Positions 50,501 through 62,600 of a DNA stretch of 64,000 nucleotides are shown in pieces; positions within the stretch are counted from its first letter, which is position 1; the number at the start of each line of letters is the position of its first letter. The notes under the pieces were generated by a model. It was not told the origin of the DNA, searched no databases, and was given only the letters and a program-made list of their open reading frames with translations. Made by a program: the position numbers and the translations under genes. Location of the stretch: the NCBI GenBank assembly GCA_023301025.1, contig JALZUR010000037.1:1-64000 (forward strand), in the 5' to 3' direction. The stretch comes from Bdellovibrionales bacterium (GTDB lineage Bacteria > Bdellovibrionota > Bdellovibrionia > Bdellovibrionales > UBA1609).

Positions 50501-53364
50501 ACTTTTGGTTTAATGGATATTATCCTGAAGCAAGTTTAACTTTAAGAGCAGATGATGATGCAGGTGTTTTACAAACAGGAACAGTAAACTGGAGTGTAAA
50601 TGCATCTCTTGGTTTTATAGGTACTGTTTCAAATTTTGGACCTAACCCTGTTGCTTTAGCTCCAATAGCAACTGGTGAACGTTATATTCAAGCAAATATT
50701 GATGGCTTTAGAAATGCACGTCATATGGCTTTTGATCCTACTTATAAATATCTTTATGTTGTAGATGGATCTAGAAATAGAGTTTTAAAATATGATTATG
50801 AAAATCATGAGTACGTGGGTTGGATTGGACGTGTTTCAAGACAGCAACCTAGTGGAAGTAATGTTTCTACTCCAAGCTCTGCTCTTTGTGTGAATACTCC
50901 AAGATTTGGTGTTCTTCCAGGTTGGTGTGTAGGTGGAAATTCTATTTCTAATCTTCAAGAAGATGGTGGTTTTTTCAATCCAAGAAGCATTACAGTTGAT
51001 GACACATATTTATATGTTACAAATGTTACCTTCTCAACTGTCGGTCGATATGTTGCAGAGACTGGTGAGTTTGCAGGTTATATTGGTCGAATTAATAGTT
51101 TGGCTAATATTTATGATGCAAATGATGATGGAAATCCAAACAATGATCTTTGTCCAACAGCTTCGGTTGATGATGCAACACCTGTTTGGTGTATGGATGG
51201 TGACGTTAAAGAGGGTAGTCAAACAGGAGATGGTTCTTTACATAGTGCAAGAGGAATAGCACATGATGATACCTATCTTTATGTGTCTGATGAGTCATCT
51301 GTTGCAAGGTACAATAAATCATCTGGTGCTTTCGCAGGTTGGATTGGACAAGTCAACAACAGCTCTCCTACAAGTAATGCACCTGGAACGACAGGAGATT
51401 GTACTGCAACTCCAAATTCAACTCTCACACCTGGCTGGTGTTTTGGTGGTAATCATCACCGTGGTGATCCAAGAGACACAGGATTTATGCACTTTTCTGA
51501 AGATATTTTTGTTACAGCAACCGATCTTTATACTTTATCTAATAGTTTTGGCTCTACAATTAATAGATACGACAAACTTACTGGTGCATTTATTGAGACT
51601 CTTCCAAATCACAATAGAAATTGGCCATTTACTGAAGGTCAAATGGATTGGGATCCAGTAGCGAATAGATTTATCATAGCAAACAATTCACGTATTGTTA
51701 GAATGGACTCAACTGGTTTAATAGATGGCTGGTTAGGAAAAGTTTCAAATGGATCTGGAATGTCAGGTCCAGGCTGTTCAGGCCTTAATCCAAATGAAAA
51801 TAATCCTGGTTGGTGTGTAGGTGGTATTCACAAACCTGGTTTAGACGAAGGTGCCTTTGGTCGCAACTATGGAATTGCCTATGATGGTAACGGTAGTTTT
51901 TTAACCAGTAGTTTCGTTGTGCCTAGAATTCAAAAATTTGATGCATCAACTGGTGCATATCAAGGCTCTTTTGGTGTGAGAGATGCGAGTCCAACTAGAT
52001 GGATATCTAACTTCTCAACCCTTGCTCAAGGGCCAGGACTTTCAGGTAAAGCTGCAAATTTACCTGCAGGAGTTTTAGTCGAAGGGGACTTTTTATTCGT
52101 AGCAGATTCTGAAGCCGCAAGAATTAAAAAGCTTGATAAAAGAACAGGGGAGCTTATCGGTATGGTTGGTGGAATGACCACGGCACCTACTGGCGGGCAA
52201 GATGGTTCTGGTTGTGACACTGCAAATGCCATGAGTCCTGCTCCAGGTTGGTGTTCTGGCCAACTTCCATATCATAATGATTTTTGGAATACAGCTACAA
52301 TGATTGATGATTTAGTTCAGGGTATAATGCATACACCTACAAGTTTAGCCTCTGATGGTACTTGGCTTTATGTTGCGGATATTTTTTTACACAATATCCA
52401 TAGGTTTAAAGTTGATGATGGAAGTTATGGTGGTTGGCTTGGTGAAGTACGCACCTCTCCTACTAGTGGGCCTGGTTCCAATTGTATTGGCGCCGCAGAA
52501 GGTGAATTTACTGGTGGTTGGTGTTTTGGTGGACGAGCTAGAGAAAACACTGATAATGACGGAAATGGTGGGTTAAGACATCCTACGGGAATCACATTCG
52601 CTAATGGAAACATTTATGTATTAAATGAAGAGTCTCATACAATTAACTCTTACAACGCAAGTACAGGACAGTTTAATGGATGGATTGGTGCAATTGCATC
52701 AGCACCATTAGGTGGATGTACACCTGTGAACAACGGTAACAGTTATAGTGTTTCTGGTTCAGGCTGGTGTATAGGTGGCAGTTCTCAAGAAGGGAGCAGC
52801 TCTGCGGATCGTGGTGGTGCATTTAGTTTTAACTATTGGCCAGAGATTCATACAGATGGTGTTAATCTTTTTGTTTCGAACACTAATAACTCTAGAGTAG
52901 ATAAGTTTTCTTTTGACGGTAGTTTTATAGAAGCTGCGAACATTAGAAGAACTATTTATACGAATAACTGGGTAAGTAACGCAAATGATGTTGCAGGTAT
53001 TGGGGGCGGTTCTAACTGTGGTGATGTTGTTTCTCTTTGGTCAGATAGCACCTATATTTATGGGTTAAGTTACAGAGATTGCGCGCAGGGAGATTGGCCT
53101 TTAGTGCTTTGGCGTATGGATAAAACAGCAGGTCGAATTAATGGTTGGAAAGGCGGAATTCATACAGTGGGTCCGACAGGTGGTGAGGCAGGTTGCTTAG
53201 GTGCTACAGGATTTACACCTGCTTGGTGTCAAGGTGGAACAACTATTTCTACTGATCAGTTAGGTGGATTTTCTGAAGGAGCGATCGGTATGATCACTGG
53301 TGATGACCACTTTATTTATGTGACTGATCGTGCAGGAAACAGAGTAATGAGGATTCCGAAGTAG
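47518..53364 (+). CDS. Giant lipoprotein with Fn3, Ig-like and disulfide-bearing propeller repeats
   Basis: A 1948-residue exported protein with a lipobox-like signal (FAMGC, Cys28). Residues about 45-235 are two fibronectin-III-like units; about 240-1030 are Ig-like or invasin-like modules with repeats such as VSVQDSFGNLITEG. Residues about 1035-1948 are NHL-type propeller repeats: a TYLYVTN/RVxRY blade, then GWIG, then a Cys...GWC-x-GG segment. Eight intact Cys pairs of the form C-x(10-17)-WC are present (for example CVNTPRFGVLPGWC), probably one disulfide per blade, so the domain is extracellular. It is the first of three giant lipoprotein genes, 25 bases before the next. It is likely a surface adhesin; ligand unknown. 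Confidence 0.8.
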   Translation: MNLSNYKTLFLQLIKAFMMSFLLFAMGCSGSDDNITEDSIEQDARPNGFKGLLNVETLSSTQLSLTWDLSTNDEIVSYNIYDVRLPSQPVLLKTVSKDTTSTTISSLNEGFLYEYRVRAVDEKEKEDGNTVDLFGIPHGGIQNAVVTSSTTADIFFGSVAQSEALEGIVYCQVGDDEVWNSFATVTDISLSSVSISGLTQNSVYTCRYSISVNGQEDNNSERVTFTALGKASRISFIESDGGFQPGNGASGEPLSVQPTVVILDENNNIVAGGPDATALITLTIALDSPSGGAVSGTVSVNAVQGVAIFTDLVISESGQKKLTATKEDTSSITFGTPQMLTDSDLFNITSGNVSPALSTITINPAGSTALTADGVQSYEVIFALKDSFGNPISGIIPQFSSNVIGDSLSQPTLPTNEFGQTTGAISTTVSDTNTNVTRIINISSPAGLEGLTVETPFAPGAANQLAFSIQPQNSSAGAGGLNSNISVSVQDSFGNLITEGSSSTAAISLTINNNVGGATLSGTTSVNAVGGTALFTDLGIDITANGYRLSAGSGALLPATSNSFNIGSGIPRVIAMTGPADVLSGACSAAIEVQLQDFGGNPAKATQTTSITLSNFGNAEFYSNTSCSGNALSNTVQFTPGTDTRIIYLTSDKVESLSIDATDTSNVLTPDTHDIFVTPSKIRLIAEAAPPESPGQTLVVPSNSCSSAIYIEPLAEDNSIGQVFTPTSVSVSGLVGSQAELYSDPLCLSFLDSNDIPLDISSPPNQNTAIYLKGPASENLNLNVLDLSGNIQTTSLLQVVKIVGSEINLTGPETAVSGQCSDPFTLILEDSLGNPSFETTDITLTINGLDAYPTGEFFVNDPSCSGVGSGDSVLIPSGNSTVSLRFKGIDSSNLSIFLSDARGVLNNSQTLSLDVTPSNLVLVAPTGLGGSSDSNECVGPFTVRTKDSAGTDSNVLEDTLINLSGKGVAGSFYSDATCETEINEVTVSVGTSSKDFWFNGYYPEASLTLRADDDAGVLQTGTVNWSVNASLGFIGTVSNFGPNPVALAPIATGERYIQANIDGFRNARHMAFDPTYKYLYVVDGSRNRVLKYDYENHEYVGWIGRVSRQQPSGSNVSTPSSALCVNTPRFGVLPGWCVGGNSISNLQEDGGFFNPRSITVDDTYLYVTNVTFSTVGRYVAETGEFAGYIGRINSLANIYDANDDGNPNNDLCPTASVDDATPVWCMDGDVKEGSQTGDGSLHSARGIAHDDTYLYVSDESSVARYNKSSGAFAGWIGQVNNSSPTSNAPGTTGDCTATPNSTLTPGWCFGGNHHRGDPRDTGFMHFSEDIFVTATDLYTLSNSFGSTINRYDKLTGAFIETLPNHNRNWPFTEGQMDWDPVANRFIIANNSRIVRMDSTGLIDGWLGKVSNGSGMSGPGCSGLNPNENNPGWCVGGIHKPGLDEGAFGRNYGIAYDGNGSFLTSSFVVPRIQKFDASTGAYQGSFGVRDASPTRWISNFSTLAQGPGLSGKAANLPAGVLVEGDFLFVADSEAARIKKLDKRTGELIGMVGGMTTAPTGGQDGSGCDTANAMSPAPGWCSGQLPYHNDFWNTATMIDDLVQGIMHTPTSLASDGTWLYVADIFLHNIHRFKVDDGSYGGWLGEVRTSPTSGPGSNCIGAAEGEFTGGWCFGGRARENTDNDGNGGLRHPTGITFANGNIYVLNEESHTINSYNASTGQFNGWIGAIASAPLGGCTPVNNGNSYSVSGSGWCIGGSSQEGSSSADRGGAFSFNYWPEIHTDGVNLFVSNTNNSRVDKFSFDGSFIEAANIRRTIYTNNWVSNANDVAGIGGGSNCGDVVSLWSDSTYIYGLSYRDCAQGDWPLVLWRMDKTAGRINGWKGGIHTVGPTGGEAGCLGATGFTPAWCQGGTTISTDQLGGFSEGAIGMITGDDHFIYVTDRAGNRVMRIPK

Positions 53365-53389
53365 CAATGAAGCTAGAGGTTTTTAGTTT

Positions 53390-56300
53390 ATGAAAAAAGG
53401 TTTTTTATCACTTTGTCTTTGTAGTTTATTTTGTTTAGTCTCCTGTAAAAATGGTGTTGATGTTGACTCTGGTTTTAAGGGTCCAACTGATGGTGATCCT
53501 GATGGTTTAAGCTTAGTACTACCCGGTGAAAGTCCTTTTTACACAAATGACACTAGTGTTGTAGTTTCTGGTGTATGTCAGATAAACTCTCGTGTTCGTT
53601 TACGTGGTGATGAGACATCTGATATAGAACTTTTTGAAGACTGCACTGACAATTCATTTTCTTTTGATGTGGCATTAGGTACTGACAAAACATACACATT
53701 TGAACTTGTTCAGTTAAGAGGGGGAGCTACATCATCTTCTCTGACTTTTAACGTTGTGAAAAAGACATCTGTTTCAAAACCAGCACTAACTTTTCCTTTG
53801 CAAAATCCTTTTAGTTCAGCAAGCACAAACCTAACTGTAACAGGAACATGTGAAACAGGTTCAACAATTGAAACTTTTGTAGATAGTAGTTTGCAAAGTA
53901 CAACATGTGTGAATTCTACTTTTAGTTCAGATATAAGCAAATTTTCAGATGGTTCTTTTCCTGTTCTAATCACTCAAAGAGATTTAGCTGGCAATGAAGC
54001 TACTACTGATTTTATATGGACAAAGCAGGATCTTACAGTAACACCTGACAAACCTCAAATAGTGGTTGATCAAAGTCAGATTTTTAGCATTGAAGGGGGA
54101 ACACCTCCCTATGATGTAGTCTTCGTAAATAATCTTTCAGGTGCATTGTTTGATTCTACAACTTTAGATTATCAGGCAGGTACTATATCAGGTGTAGTTG
54201 ATGAAATTGAAATAACAGATGCTCTAAACTTTAAAGTTTCTATAGAGGTAACAGTACTTCCTGATGTGGCTGATCGTTTTGAGTATCCTTTAAATAGCGG
54301 AAATTTTCAAAACTCTTTATTAGGAATGCAGTTTTTGAATCCTTTTATTGCAAAAGTTGTCGATAAATATGGAAATGCAGTTCCTAATTATAATGTTGTT
54401 TTTAAAAAAACAGGTGGTGATTTTAGTTTTGAAAATGTTAGACTTGTAACTACAGATGCACAAGGAAATGCTTCGATTTTGGTTGACCAAGGCTACAGTT
54501 CTATTCGTTCAAACTTAGTAGCTTCATCTTTTATTGGTCCTCTTCCCGATACAACTGCTACTGGACGTAGAAGTTTAACGTTCACTCTAAATACTAGCTC
54601 TAATAATACAGGAAATTTAGGTTTAGATTTTCCAGTAGGCAATGGTGCTGAAAATACTTTAGTTGATTTATTAAATGATGATGCTTTTGAAGATCTTATG
54701 GTTTTAAATAAAGGAAGTCGAACAATTGATATATACCTAGGGGATTCTTCTGGTGTTTTAAAATTTTCAAACAGAATAACAGGGCTTTGTAGCAGTCCAA
54801 GCTCTTTTGTTGGTGGTGATTTTAATGAAGATGGTTATTTTGATATAGTATTAACATGCTCAACAAGTTCTTTTTATTATGTTTTTGAAGGTATAGGTAC
54901 AGGGGCCTTTTTACCATCTGTTAGTTATGCAACAGATGTAAATGAAGTTTTAGTTCTTGATGTTTTTGCAGCCCACTTAAACAGTGATGCTTTCTTGGAT
55001 TTAGCTTTTGTGTCTGCAAGTTCAAATCAGCTTTCTGTTCGTTATGGAGTAGGTGATGGTAGTTTTCAAAACCCAACGTTATATGGAACTTTAAACACCC
55101 CAGTCAAAGTTTTTGCATCTGACATTGATCAGGCAAATGGGTTAGATCTATTAGTTTTAAACTCAGAATCTCCGCAGCGAGTTCAGGTGTATTTAAACAA
55201 TGGTTCGGGCCTATTCTTTGCTCCTAATGCTCAAAATACACATTTTGTAACAAATGGAGCTTCAAGCTTTACAGTTGATGATGTAACGGCTGATGCTTCT
55301 CCTGATTTTTTGGTAGTTAATAATATTGAAAACAAAGTTGAAACTTTTATCAATAATGGTGATGGTACTTTTGGTTTTCCTATAGACACACCTACAGGAA
55401 GCTCACCGACGCACGCTTTAGTTTACGATTACAATGGAGACACCCATAATGATTTAATGGTGAGTAACATCAATGACAACACAGTTGGCGTTTACTCCGG
55501 TAATGGTAATGGAAGTTTTAATTTAGATTATAATATAACAACAAAGCTATCGCCTATAAGTGTTAATAAAATCGATGTTAATAGTGACAGCGCTGATGAT
55601 CTTTTAGTTGTTTCAAGTGGAGCTTCAGAGGTTCAAATTTACCCTAATGATGGGAATGGACAGTTAGGTTTACAGTTTGAAGCAGACTCAAACCCTGTAG
55701 ATTTTTTAGCCTTGGACTATAACAATGATGGTATTAGAGATAAGGCTGTTTTAAGTCAAAGTATTAGGACTTTAAAGATCTATCAAGGTAACAACCGTGG
55801 GCAGTTTAGTTTAGCGCAAACACTTACTTTTGGACTTCTTGATCCAGTAGCTTTTATTAGTGATGATTTTGATTCAGATGGTTTTGATGATTTTGCTATT
55901 TTGAATGCATCAACAACTAGTCTTGTTTTGTATATGAATAATGCAGGTGCTGGTTTTACAGCATTAAGTCCTCTTTCAACAGGTACTCAGCCTCATGCTC
56001 TTGTTTCTGGTGATTTTGATTCAGATGGAGATGTAGATATTGCTGTTACAAACTCTGGCTCTAATACATTTTCAACTTTTTTAAATTCAGGTGCAGGTAT
56101 CTTTCAGAACAGAGTTGATCTTGCAACAGGTGCGCAACCTCTTGGTATTCAAGTGGCTGATATGAATCTAGATAGTCACTTAGATATTATTTTAGTCACA
56201 GCATCTGATGCTACTAATAACCTTTCTATTTTCAATGGTATTGGTGATGGAACATTTACCTCTTCTCCTTCACAGTACACTGCAGAAAGCTCTCCAACAG

Positions 56301-56689
56301 AACTTGTTGTTGGTTACTTTAATACGGATGCTTTACTTGATGTAGCTGTTTTAAATTCTATATCTGCTTCAATCAGTGTTTTTCTTGCTAAGAATGGGGG
56401 TGGTTTTCAGCCTGCTTCTAGTTACTTTGCTGGTTCTGAAGCTAAAGATCTAATCACTGCAGATATTGATGGTGATTCGGATCAAGACCTTATAGTAGCC
56501 AATGGAGTTACGCAAAATGTAAGAGTACTCTATGGTATTGCTTCAGGTCTTTTCCCAACAGATGAAGTACTGAGTTCTGGTTTGAATGCTCAAAAATTAT
56601 ATGTTGATGATTATAACAATGATGGCGCAGTTGATCTCTCTGTATTGGGATTTACATCTGGAGTCATTAGAATCTATCTTGGACACTGA
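53390..56689 (+). CDS. Lipoprotein with FG-GAP/VCBS propeller repeats
   Basis: A 1099-residue lipoprotein (lipobox LVSC, Cys19). The N-terminal part (about 40-240) has Ig-like units; the middle is an unassigned beta-rich region; residues about 405-1095 carry repeated FG-GAP/VCBS-type motifs with calcium-binding-like Asp/Asn clusters: DFNEDGYFDIVL, DFDSDGFDDFAI, DFDSDGDVDIAV, DMNLDSHLDIIL, DIDGDSDQDLIV and DYNNDGAVDLSV. Such repeats build integrin-alpha-type propellers, used for adhesion and carbohydrate binding. It is 25 bases after the first giant gene and four bases before the third, so all three likely share a transcript. Confidence 0.85.
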   Translation: MKKGFLSLCLCSLFCLVSCKNGVDVDSGFKGPTDGDPDGLSLVLPGESPFYTNDTSVVVSGVCQINSRVRLRGDETSDIELFEDCTDNSFSFDVALGTDKTYTFELVQLRGGATSSSLTFNVVKKTSVSKPALTFPLQNPFSSASTNLTVTGTCETGSTIETFVDSSLQSTTCVNSTFSSDISKFSDGSFPVLITQRDLAGNEATTDFIWTKQDLTVTPDKPQIVVDQSQIFSIEGGTPPYDVVFVNNLSGALFDSTTLDYQAGTISGVVDEIEITDALNFKVSIEVTVLPDVADRFEYPLNSGNFQNSLLGMQFLNPFIAKVVDKYGNAVPNYNVVFKKTGGDFSFENVRLVTTDAQGNASILVDQGYSSIRSNLVASSFIGPLPDTTATGRRSLTFTLNTSSNNTGNLGLDFPVGNGAENTLVDLLNDDAFEDLMVLNKGSRTIDIYLGDSSGVLKFSNRITGLCSSPSSFVGGDFNEDGYFDIVLTCSTSSFYYVFEGIGTGAFLPSVSYATDVNEVLVLDVFAAHLNSDAFLDLAFVSASSNQLSVRYGVGDGSFQNPTLYGTLNTPVKVFASDIDQANGLDLLVLNSESPQRVQVYLNNGSGLFFAPNAQNTHFVTNGASSFTVDDVTADASPDFLVVNNIENKVETFINNGDGTFGFPIDTPTGSSPTHALVYDYNGDTHNDLMVSNINDNTVGVYSGNGNGSFNLDYNITTKLSPISVNKIDVNSDSADDLLVVSSGASEVQIYPNDGNGQLGLQFEADSNPVDFLALDYNNDGIRDKAVLSQSIRTLKIYQGNNRGQFSLAQTLTFGLLDPVAFISDDFDSDGFDDFAILNASTTSLVLYMNNAGAGFTALSPLSTGTQPHALVSGDFDSDGDVDIAVTNSGSNTFSTFLNSGAGIFQNRVDLATGAQPLGIQVADMNLDSHLDIILVTASDATNNLSIFNGIGDGTFTSSPSQYTAESSPTELVVGYFNTDALLDVAVLNSISASISVFLAKNGGGFQPASSYFAGSEAKDLITADIDGDSDQDLIVANGVTQNVRVLYGIASGLFPTDEVLSSGLNAQKLYVDDYNNDGAVDLSVLGFTSGVIRIYLGH

Positions 56690-56693
56690 CTGA

Positions 56694-59600
56694 ATGATAA
56701 AAAAAATAGCTTTATTTTTTTTAGTTCTTGGACTCTCTTCTTGCAACAGCAAGGGGGAGCTTGCGAACAATTCAGAAAATGGAAATCTATTAAATTTTAA
56801 GGAAAGAGTGGTTTTAGATTATAATCAAGACAGTGTATTTATAAATTTTATAGGAAATCTTAATGAGGATCTTATAGAAGATGGAGATCAGATTCTCTTC
56901 TTCTCTAATTCAACATGTAGCAATGAAATTAATAAAATATCTGCATCTAAATTCATAGAAAATAAAAGTATAGAGTTTGAACTCTCACGTGCTAAAAATG
57001 AGCATGAAATCTATATTTCAAGACTTTCAGACTCTACATGTGAATTTTTAGAAACTTATGCTTTGCCACCACTTGTACCATCGGCACCTGTTTTTGATCA
57101 AATTGTTCCAGCCACTCCAAATCGTATATCTACGACTCCAGGTATTTTTGGTTCTTCATTTCCAAAAACATCAACTATAAAAATTTATGAAGATTCAAAC
57201 TGTGAAAATCTTTTAGTTGAAGACAGTCAAAATTCTTTTTTACAGTCGGGTATTGGTCTTAGTTTACAAGCAAATACAATTACTAGCTTGTATGCTCAAA
57301 CTGTAGATACACTTCTTCAAACTTCAACCTGTACTTTTCTAATTGATTATGAACATTCAGATGCTTTAAGTTCACCACCTATATTTTCTTCTTTTAACCC
57401 ATCGTCTCCGAGCAATCTTGTTTTAAATCCCAAAGTTATTGGTACAGTTTCGGGTACAGCTGATTCTATAAATATTTTTTCTGACAGTGGTTGTACTGAT
57501 CTACTATCAACTGGAACAGCTGTAGACTTTACGTCTACTGGTATAGAGTTTAATGCTATAGAAAATGGGACATTAGAAGTATTCGCACAGAGCACAGATG
57601 ATCAAGGTGTTCCTTCAGCTTGTACAAGAATTTCTGAATATACGCATGATAATATATCCCCTCAAGACCCAGTGTTTTTATCTATTACACCTCTGTCGCC
57701 GAACAACATCACTACTACTCCTCTCATTGTAGGATCTCTTTTGGGTGATTCTGTATCTATAGATTTTTACAATGGATCAACGTGTAGTAACCGAATTGGT
57801 ACAGGTTTTAAAGAGGCATATGAATCAACTGGCCTTATAGCAAGTGTTGCTAGTAATTCTGTTACAGATATTTATGCAAAGTCTTTTGATTTAGCCGGTA
57901 ACGGGTCAGCATGTACAGAATTTTCAAGTTATAAACATAACACAATTGCTCCAAACCCACCAACATTTCAAGGGTTTAATCCAAGCTCTCCTACAAATAT
58001 CACAACAAGTCCTTTCATTGGTGGTTTGATTAGTGATAGAACAATTACGGTTTCTGTTTACAGTGATGAACAGTGTACTAATCAAATCGGGACGGGCAGT
58101 GGAGATGACTTTCAAAATACAGACATTCAAATTACAGTTCCTACAAACACAGACAGCGATATATACATCACTGCTGTTGATGTTGAAGGTAATGTATCTG
58201 CTTGTACGTCAGCTGCACAATTTCAACACTCTACAGAAGCAGCAAATGCGCCCCAATTTTCTCAAACACTTCCAGCAAGTCCTTCAAATGCATCAATTAA
58301 TCCGAGGTTTTTAGGTTTAGCAGACTCGACAATAACAGATGTATTTTTATACAGTGATAATTTGTGCAGTAATTCTTTAGGATTTGGGTCAAGAAATGAT
58401 TTTTTAGCTACAGGAATTCAAATAGCGGTTTCTCCTAATTTTGAAACAGATGTTTATGCCAAATCACGAAACAATTTTGGAAATAATTCAGCATGTACGT
58501 TTCTTACAACTTACACCCACGTTGATGTTGTTCCTTTAAATCCTACGTTTAATACTATAAGTCCGCTTTCACCTAATAATTTTAGTTTCACACCTACTGT
58601 TACTGGTGGTTCTTTGCAAAACCCAGCAAGTTTACTCCCACCTAATCGAGTAGCTTTTTACACAGATTTTAATTGTGTTGTGCAAGCTGGTGAGGGTAGT
58701 CCTGAAGATTTTGTTAGTGGAATTGATTTAACCCTTCCTTCAAATGCAATTAGTCAAGTTTATGCCAGATCTTTTGATGCCGCTACAAATAGAAGTGATT
58801 GCACTTTTTTAACGAGTTACACACATAACGCTTACGAGCCGGCTTTCCCTATATTTGAAAATTCAATTGCAGCTTCGCCTTCTTACTCGAATGAAATTTA
58901 TCTTAATGGTAGGTATTCGTCTAACTCTCAAGATTTTATGAATCGAACAGCTCTTAGTGTTTACTCTGATTCGACTTGTTCTAGTCTTATTCAGTCAGGT
59001 AATCCCCAAGATTTTGATTCATCAGGATTTTATATAGAGGTTCCTGAAAATCAAAATACATCTCTTTACGGTCAGTCAACAAATGAAGTAGGAACTTTAT
59101 CAACCTGTTCTTTATTAACAAATTTCTTGCACAGTGATGCTAAGTTGACAAATTTAAATTTAAATTTAAGAGCAAATGGATCTGTATTTGTAACTTGGTT
59201 TCCTGATAATATTGCTAGTCCTTCACCAACTTACACACTTGAACGCTCAGTTAATGTTAATGGCCCTTACGCAATTGTTGCACAGAATCTAAATAGTGTT
59301 AGTTTTACAGACGTTAATGTAAGTAATGGCGTTGAATACTATTACAGAGTTTATGCAGCCAACACAACAGGTCGTGGAAATTATTCTGATCCATCTTCTA
59401 TAATGGTTTCACCATCTACTCTTCCAGCAGGTGGAACATTAACGGCTACACCAAGAGATGAAGAGGTTGGTTTAAGTTGGGTTAGTAATTTACAAACAAC
59501 TTATTATAAAATTTATAGATCAGAACAGCCTAATGGTCCTTTTAATAATGTTTATGCAACAACTCTTTCGACTTCTTACTTTGATGAAAATGTAGTTAAT

Positions 59601-62600
59601 GACGAAACCTATTACTATGTTATTAGGTACACGAATCCATCAGGTGTTAGTACTGAATCTAATGTTGCTTCAGCAACGCCAAAAGAAACTCCGACACCAG
59701 TTGAAAATTTTAAAATGACCTTAGTTAATAATAATCCAAGAATTTGCAATGGTGCTGTAAGTTTACTGGCTAGTTGGAAAGCAAAGTCTTATGTAGGCTC
59801 TTATGTTCTCAACTCTGCTAATAACAAAGGTCAGGTACAAAACACAGTTCTTTCAACTACACAAAATAATGCTATTCATTGCAATATATTCAACCTACCA
59901 AATGACCTAAGTTATTTAAATATTATACCTCAGTGGCCAAATGGTACGATATCTATTTCAAATACAGAGGGCTTTTTTGAAACTTCAGCTCCTCGACTTG
60001 AAGCTTTTGCTGGTGATGATGAGGTGTTGCTGACATGGTCAGATGTAGTGTTAGATCAGACGCTTCAAAATTACACTTTGATTTATGATTTGTTTTACTC
60101 CTCAGATCCAGATCAAACATTTGAACCTCTAGCTTTAGGTGTAAATCAAGTTTCTTACGTAGATACTCTAGCTAATGGTGAGGCAAGGTATTATTATATT
60201 CAAGCCTATGTTATAGATATAGATGGAGATAGAATTTACATTGGGCCTCCAAGTGTTATACAGAGTGCTAGGCCAGCAGCCACTCCGCAAGCTCCTAGTA
60301 ATTTGACAGTTGAAAATAATGAAGGATCAAAAGTAAAATTAGACTGGTCATCACCCAGTCATTATAATGGATTTTCGATTTATAAATCAAATAGTGCTTT
60401 AGGACCTTTTACAGAAATTGGTTACACTACAAATAATAGCTTTAGTATTTTTAGTGAATCAGAAGGACTTCACTATTATATGGTTAGGGCTGTTTGGGCC
60501 ACTACTGAATCAACAGATTCAAATGTTGTTGAGCAAAGAGTTGCTGAGATTAAAAATCTTACACTGGTGCCTACTAATACCGAGATTACTCTAAATTGGG
60601 ATTCTATTTTGGGTGCAAGTGATTATGTCATTTATAAAGACACTGAATTTGAAGGCAGCTTTTCGTCTTCTTCAGTTGTAACTTCTAATACTTATACAGA
60701 CACAGGTCTTCTTCCCAATATATCTTATTTTTATAAAATTAAGGCTAGATTTCTTGATGGAACAGAGGGAACTCTTGCTAATGCCTCATCATCGACATCA
60801 AACAGCACTTTACCAACAGGTCTTAGAGCTGAGTCTCAAAGTACAGGTGGAGTTCGCGTAAGTTGGTTGCCTGTACCGCAAGCTTTACAGTACAGAGTAT
60901 TAACTTCTGATCAAGAAAATGGAGTGTATGAGCTAGCAAGAACAACAGTAAATACAAGCACTGATATTTTTGGTTTAGCTTTATTAACAGAAGTTTTTTT
61001 TAAGGTAGAGTACGTGTTTGATACTCAAACATTTACATCAGAATTTATTTCATTTACTCCTAAGCCAATTTTGAGCCCTCCTATTGTTAGATCTGGTGAT
61101 AATCTTTTGAATATTGAGTGGTTTACTACTTTAGGGGCAAATGACTATGATCTATTACGTTCCACAGACGGTATCAATTTTGTACCCTTAGTTAGTGGGT
61201 ATAGTAATATTTCTTATGTTGATAATTCTGTTGTAAATGGATCTCTTTATTTTTATAAAGTTCAAGCAAACTTTGACAACGCAATCACCTCTCTTTCAGG
61301 CTCAAGTGTTGGGATTACACCAGGAATTGTTCCTTTAGAACCTTCTGGTCTTCAAGTTGAAAACACTGGAACTGGAATTAATGTAGAGCTTTCTTGGTCG
61401 AGTGTTGACGGTGTGAATCGCTATGCTGTCTATCAAAGTACAACTTCAGGAGTTTACGATGCGCCTGTATTAGAAACATCTTCTAATTTAAGAGTTGTTT
61501 TATCGGGTTTAAGTACAAATCAACAGTATTTTTTCACAGTTAAGTCTCTAAATGGAGATATAGAAAGTCCCTTTTCTCAAGAGGTTTCAATTGTACTAAG
61601 TCCAAATTTAGAAGCACCCGATGTAAGCTATGAGACAGCTAATAGTCTTTCTTTGTTGTGGCCAGATGTAGTAGGTGCAAGTACTTTTGATGTATTTAGA
61701 TCAATAGATTCATATAATTTTGATCTGATAGCATCAAATGTAAATACAAATAGCTATATAGATTCAAGTTTAGATGTGGCGGAAACTAATTACTATAAGT
61801 ATTTAGCTAGAACAGCATCAGGTGTTGAAATTGCACTCTCAAATGTAAGTCAGCCCATAAACTTAGACACTGCACCGCTTACTCCAACAGATTTGAGAGT
61901 CTTTTTAAAAACTCAGACTGAAGCTAACCTAAGTTGGTCGGCACAAACCAGTGTTTTTGCTTATCAGATATTTAGATCAACCACTGCAGGAACGGGCTAC
62001 GTTCAAGTTGGTGAAGTGCCTTCAAATGAAATCAGCTTTACTGATACCACCTTATCTCCTAATCAAAGTTATTACTATGTAGTAAGGTCTACTTCGAGTA
62101 TTGGGGTTCCCTCTAGTTTTTCAAATGAAGTTTCTATTGCTACTGATTTGGGTATAACAGATTTACTAGCTAATGATTTATCTGGACAAATTAATCTCAC
62201 ATGGTCCGCTTTACCGGGTGTTTTAAATTATAGTGTTTATAGATCAACAGTTACTGGTGGTCCTTTTACGTTTATAGGCACAACTAATAATCTAAGTTAT
62301 AGCGATATCACATATCTTCCTGAAAGAGAGTATTTTTATATTGTTTCCGGAGTTTATAGCACTGGCGAAGAAACAGTTGTTTCTAATGAAGTGACTTTAA
62401 GTCCATCTGGATTTTTAGATTTTGAAGTTTCAATTGATCTTATTGATGAACCAGCTAGGTCAAAATCTTTGGTGGATCAAGATTTTAAAAGAGGTCAGGT
62501 TTCTTTTGATCCCGAAGACTATGATGGAGTTGTTGAAATTTCATATGAAGTTGTGGCGCAAAATTTTGATAACGAAGATCGTTCTGTGCTTTTACTTGAT

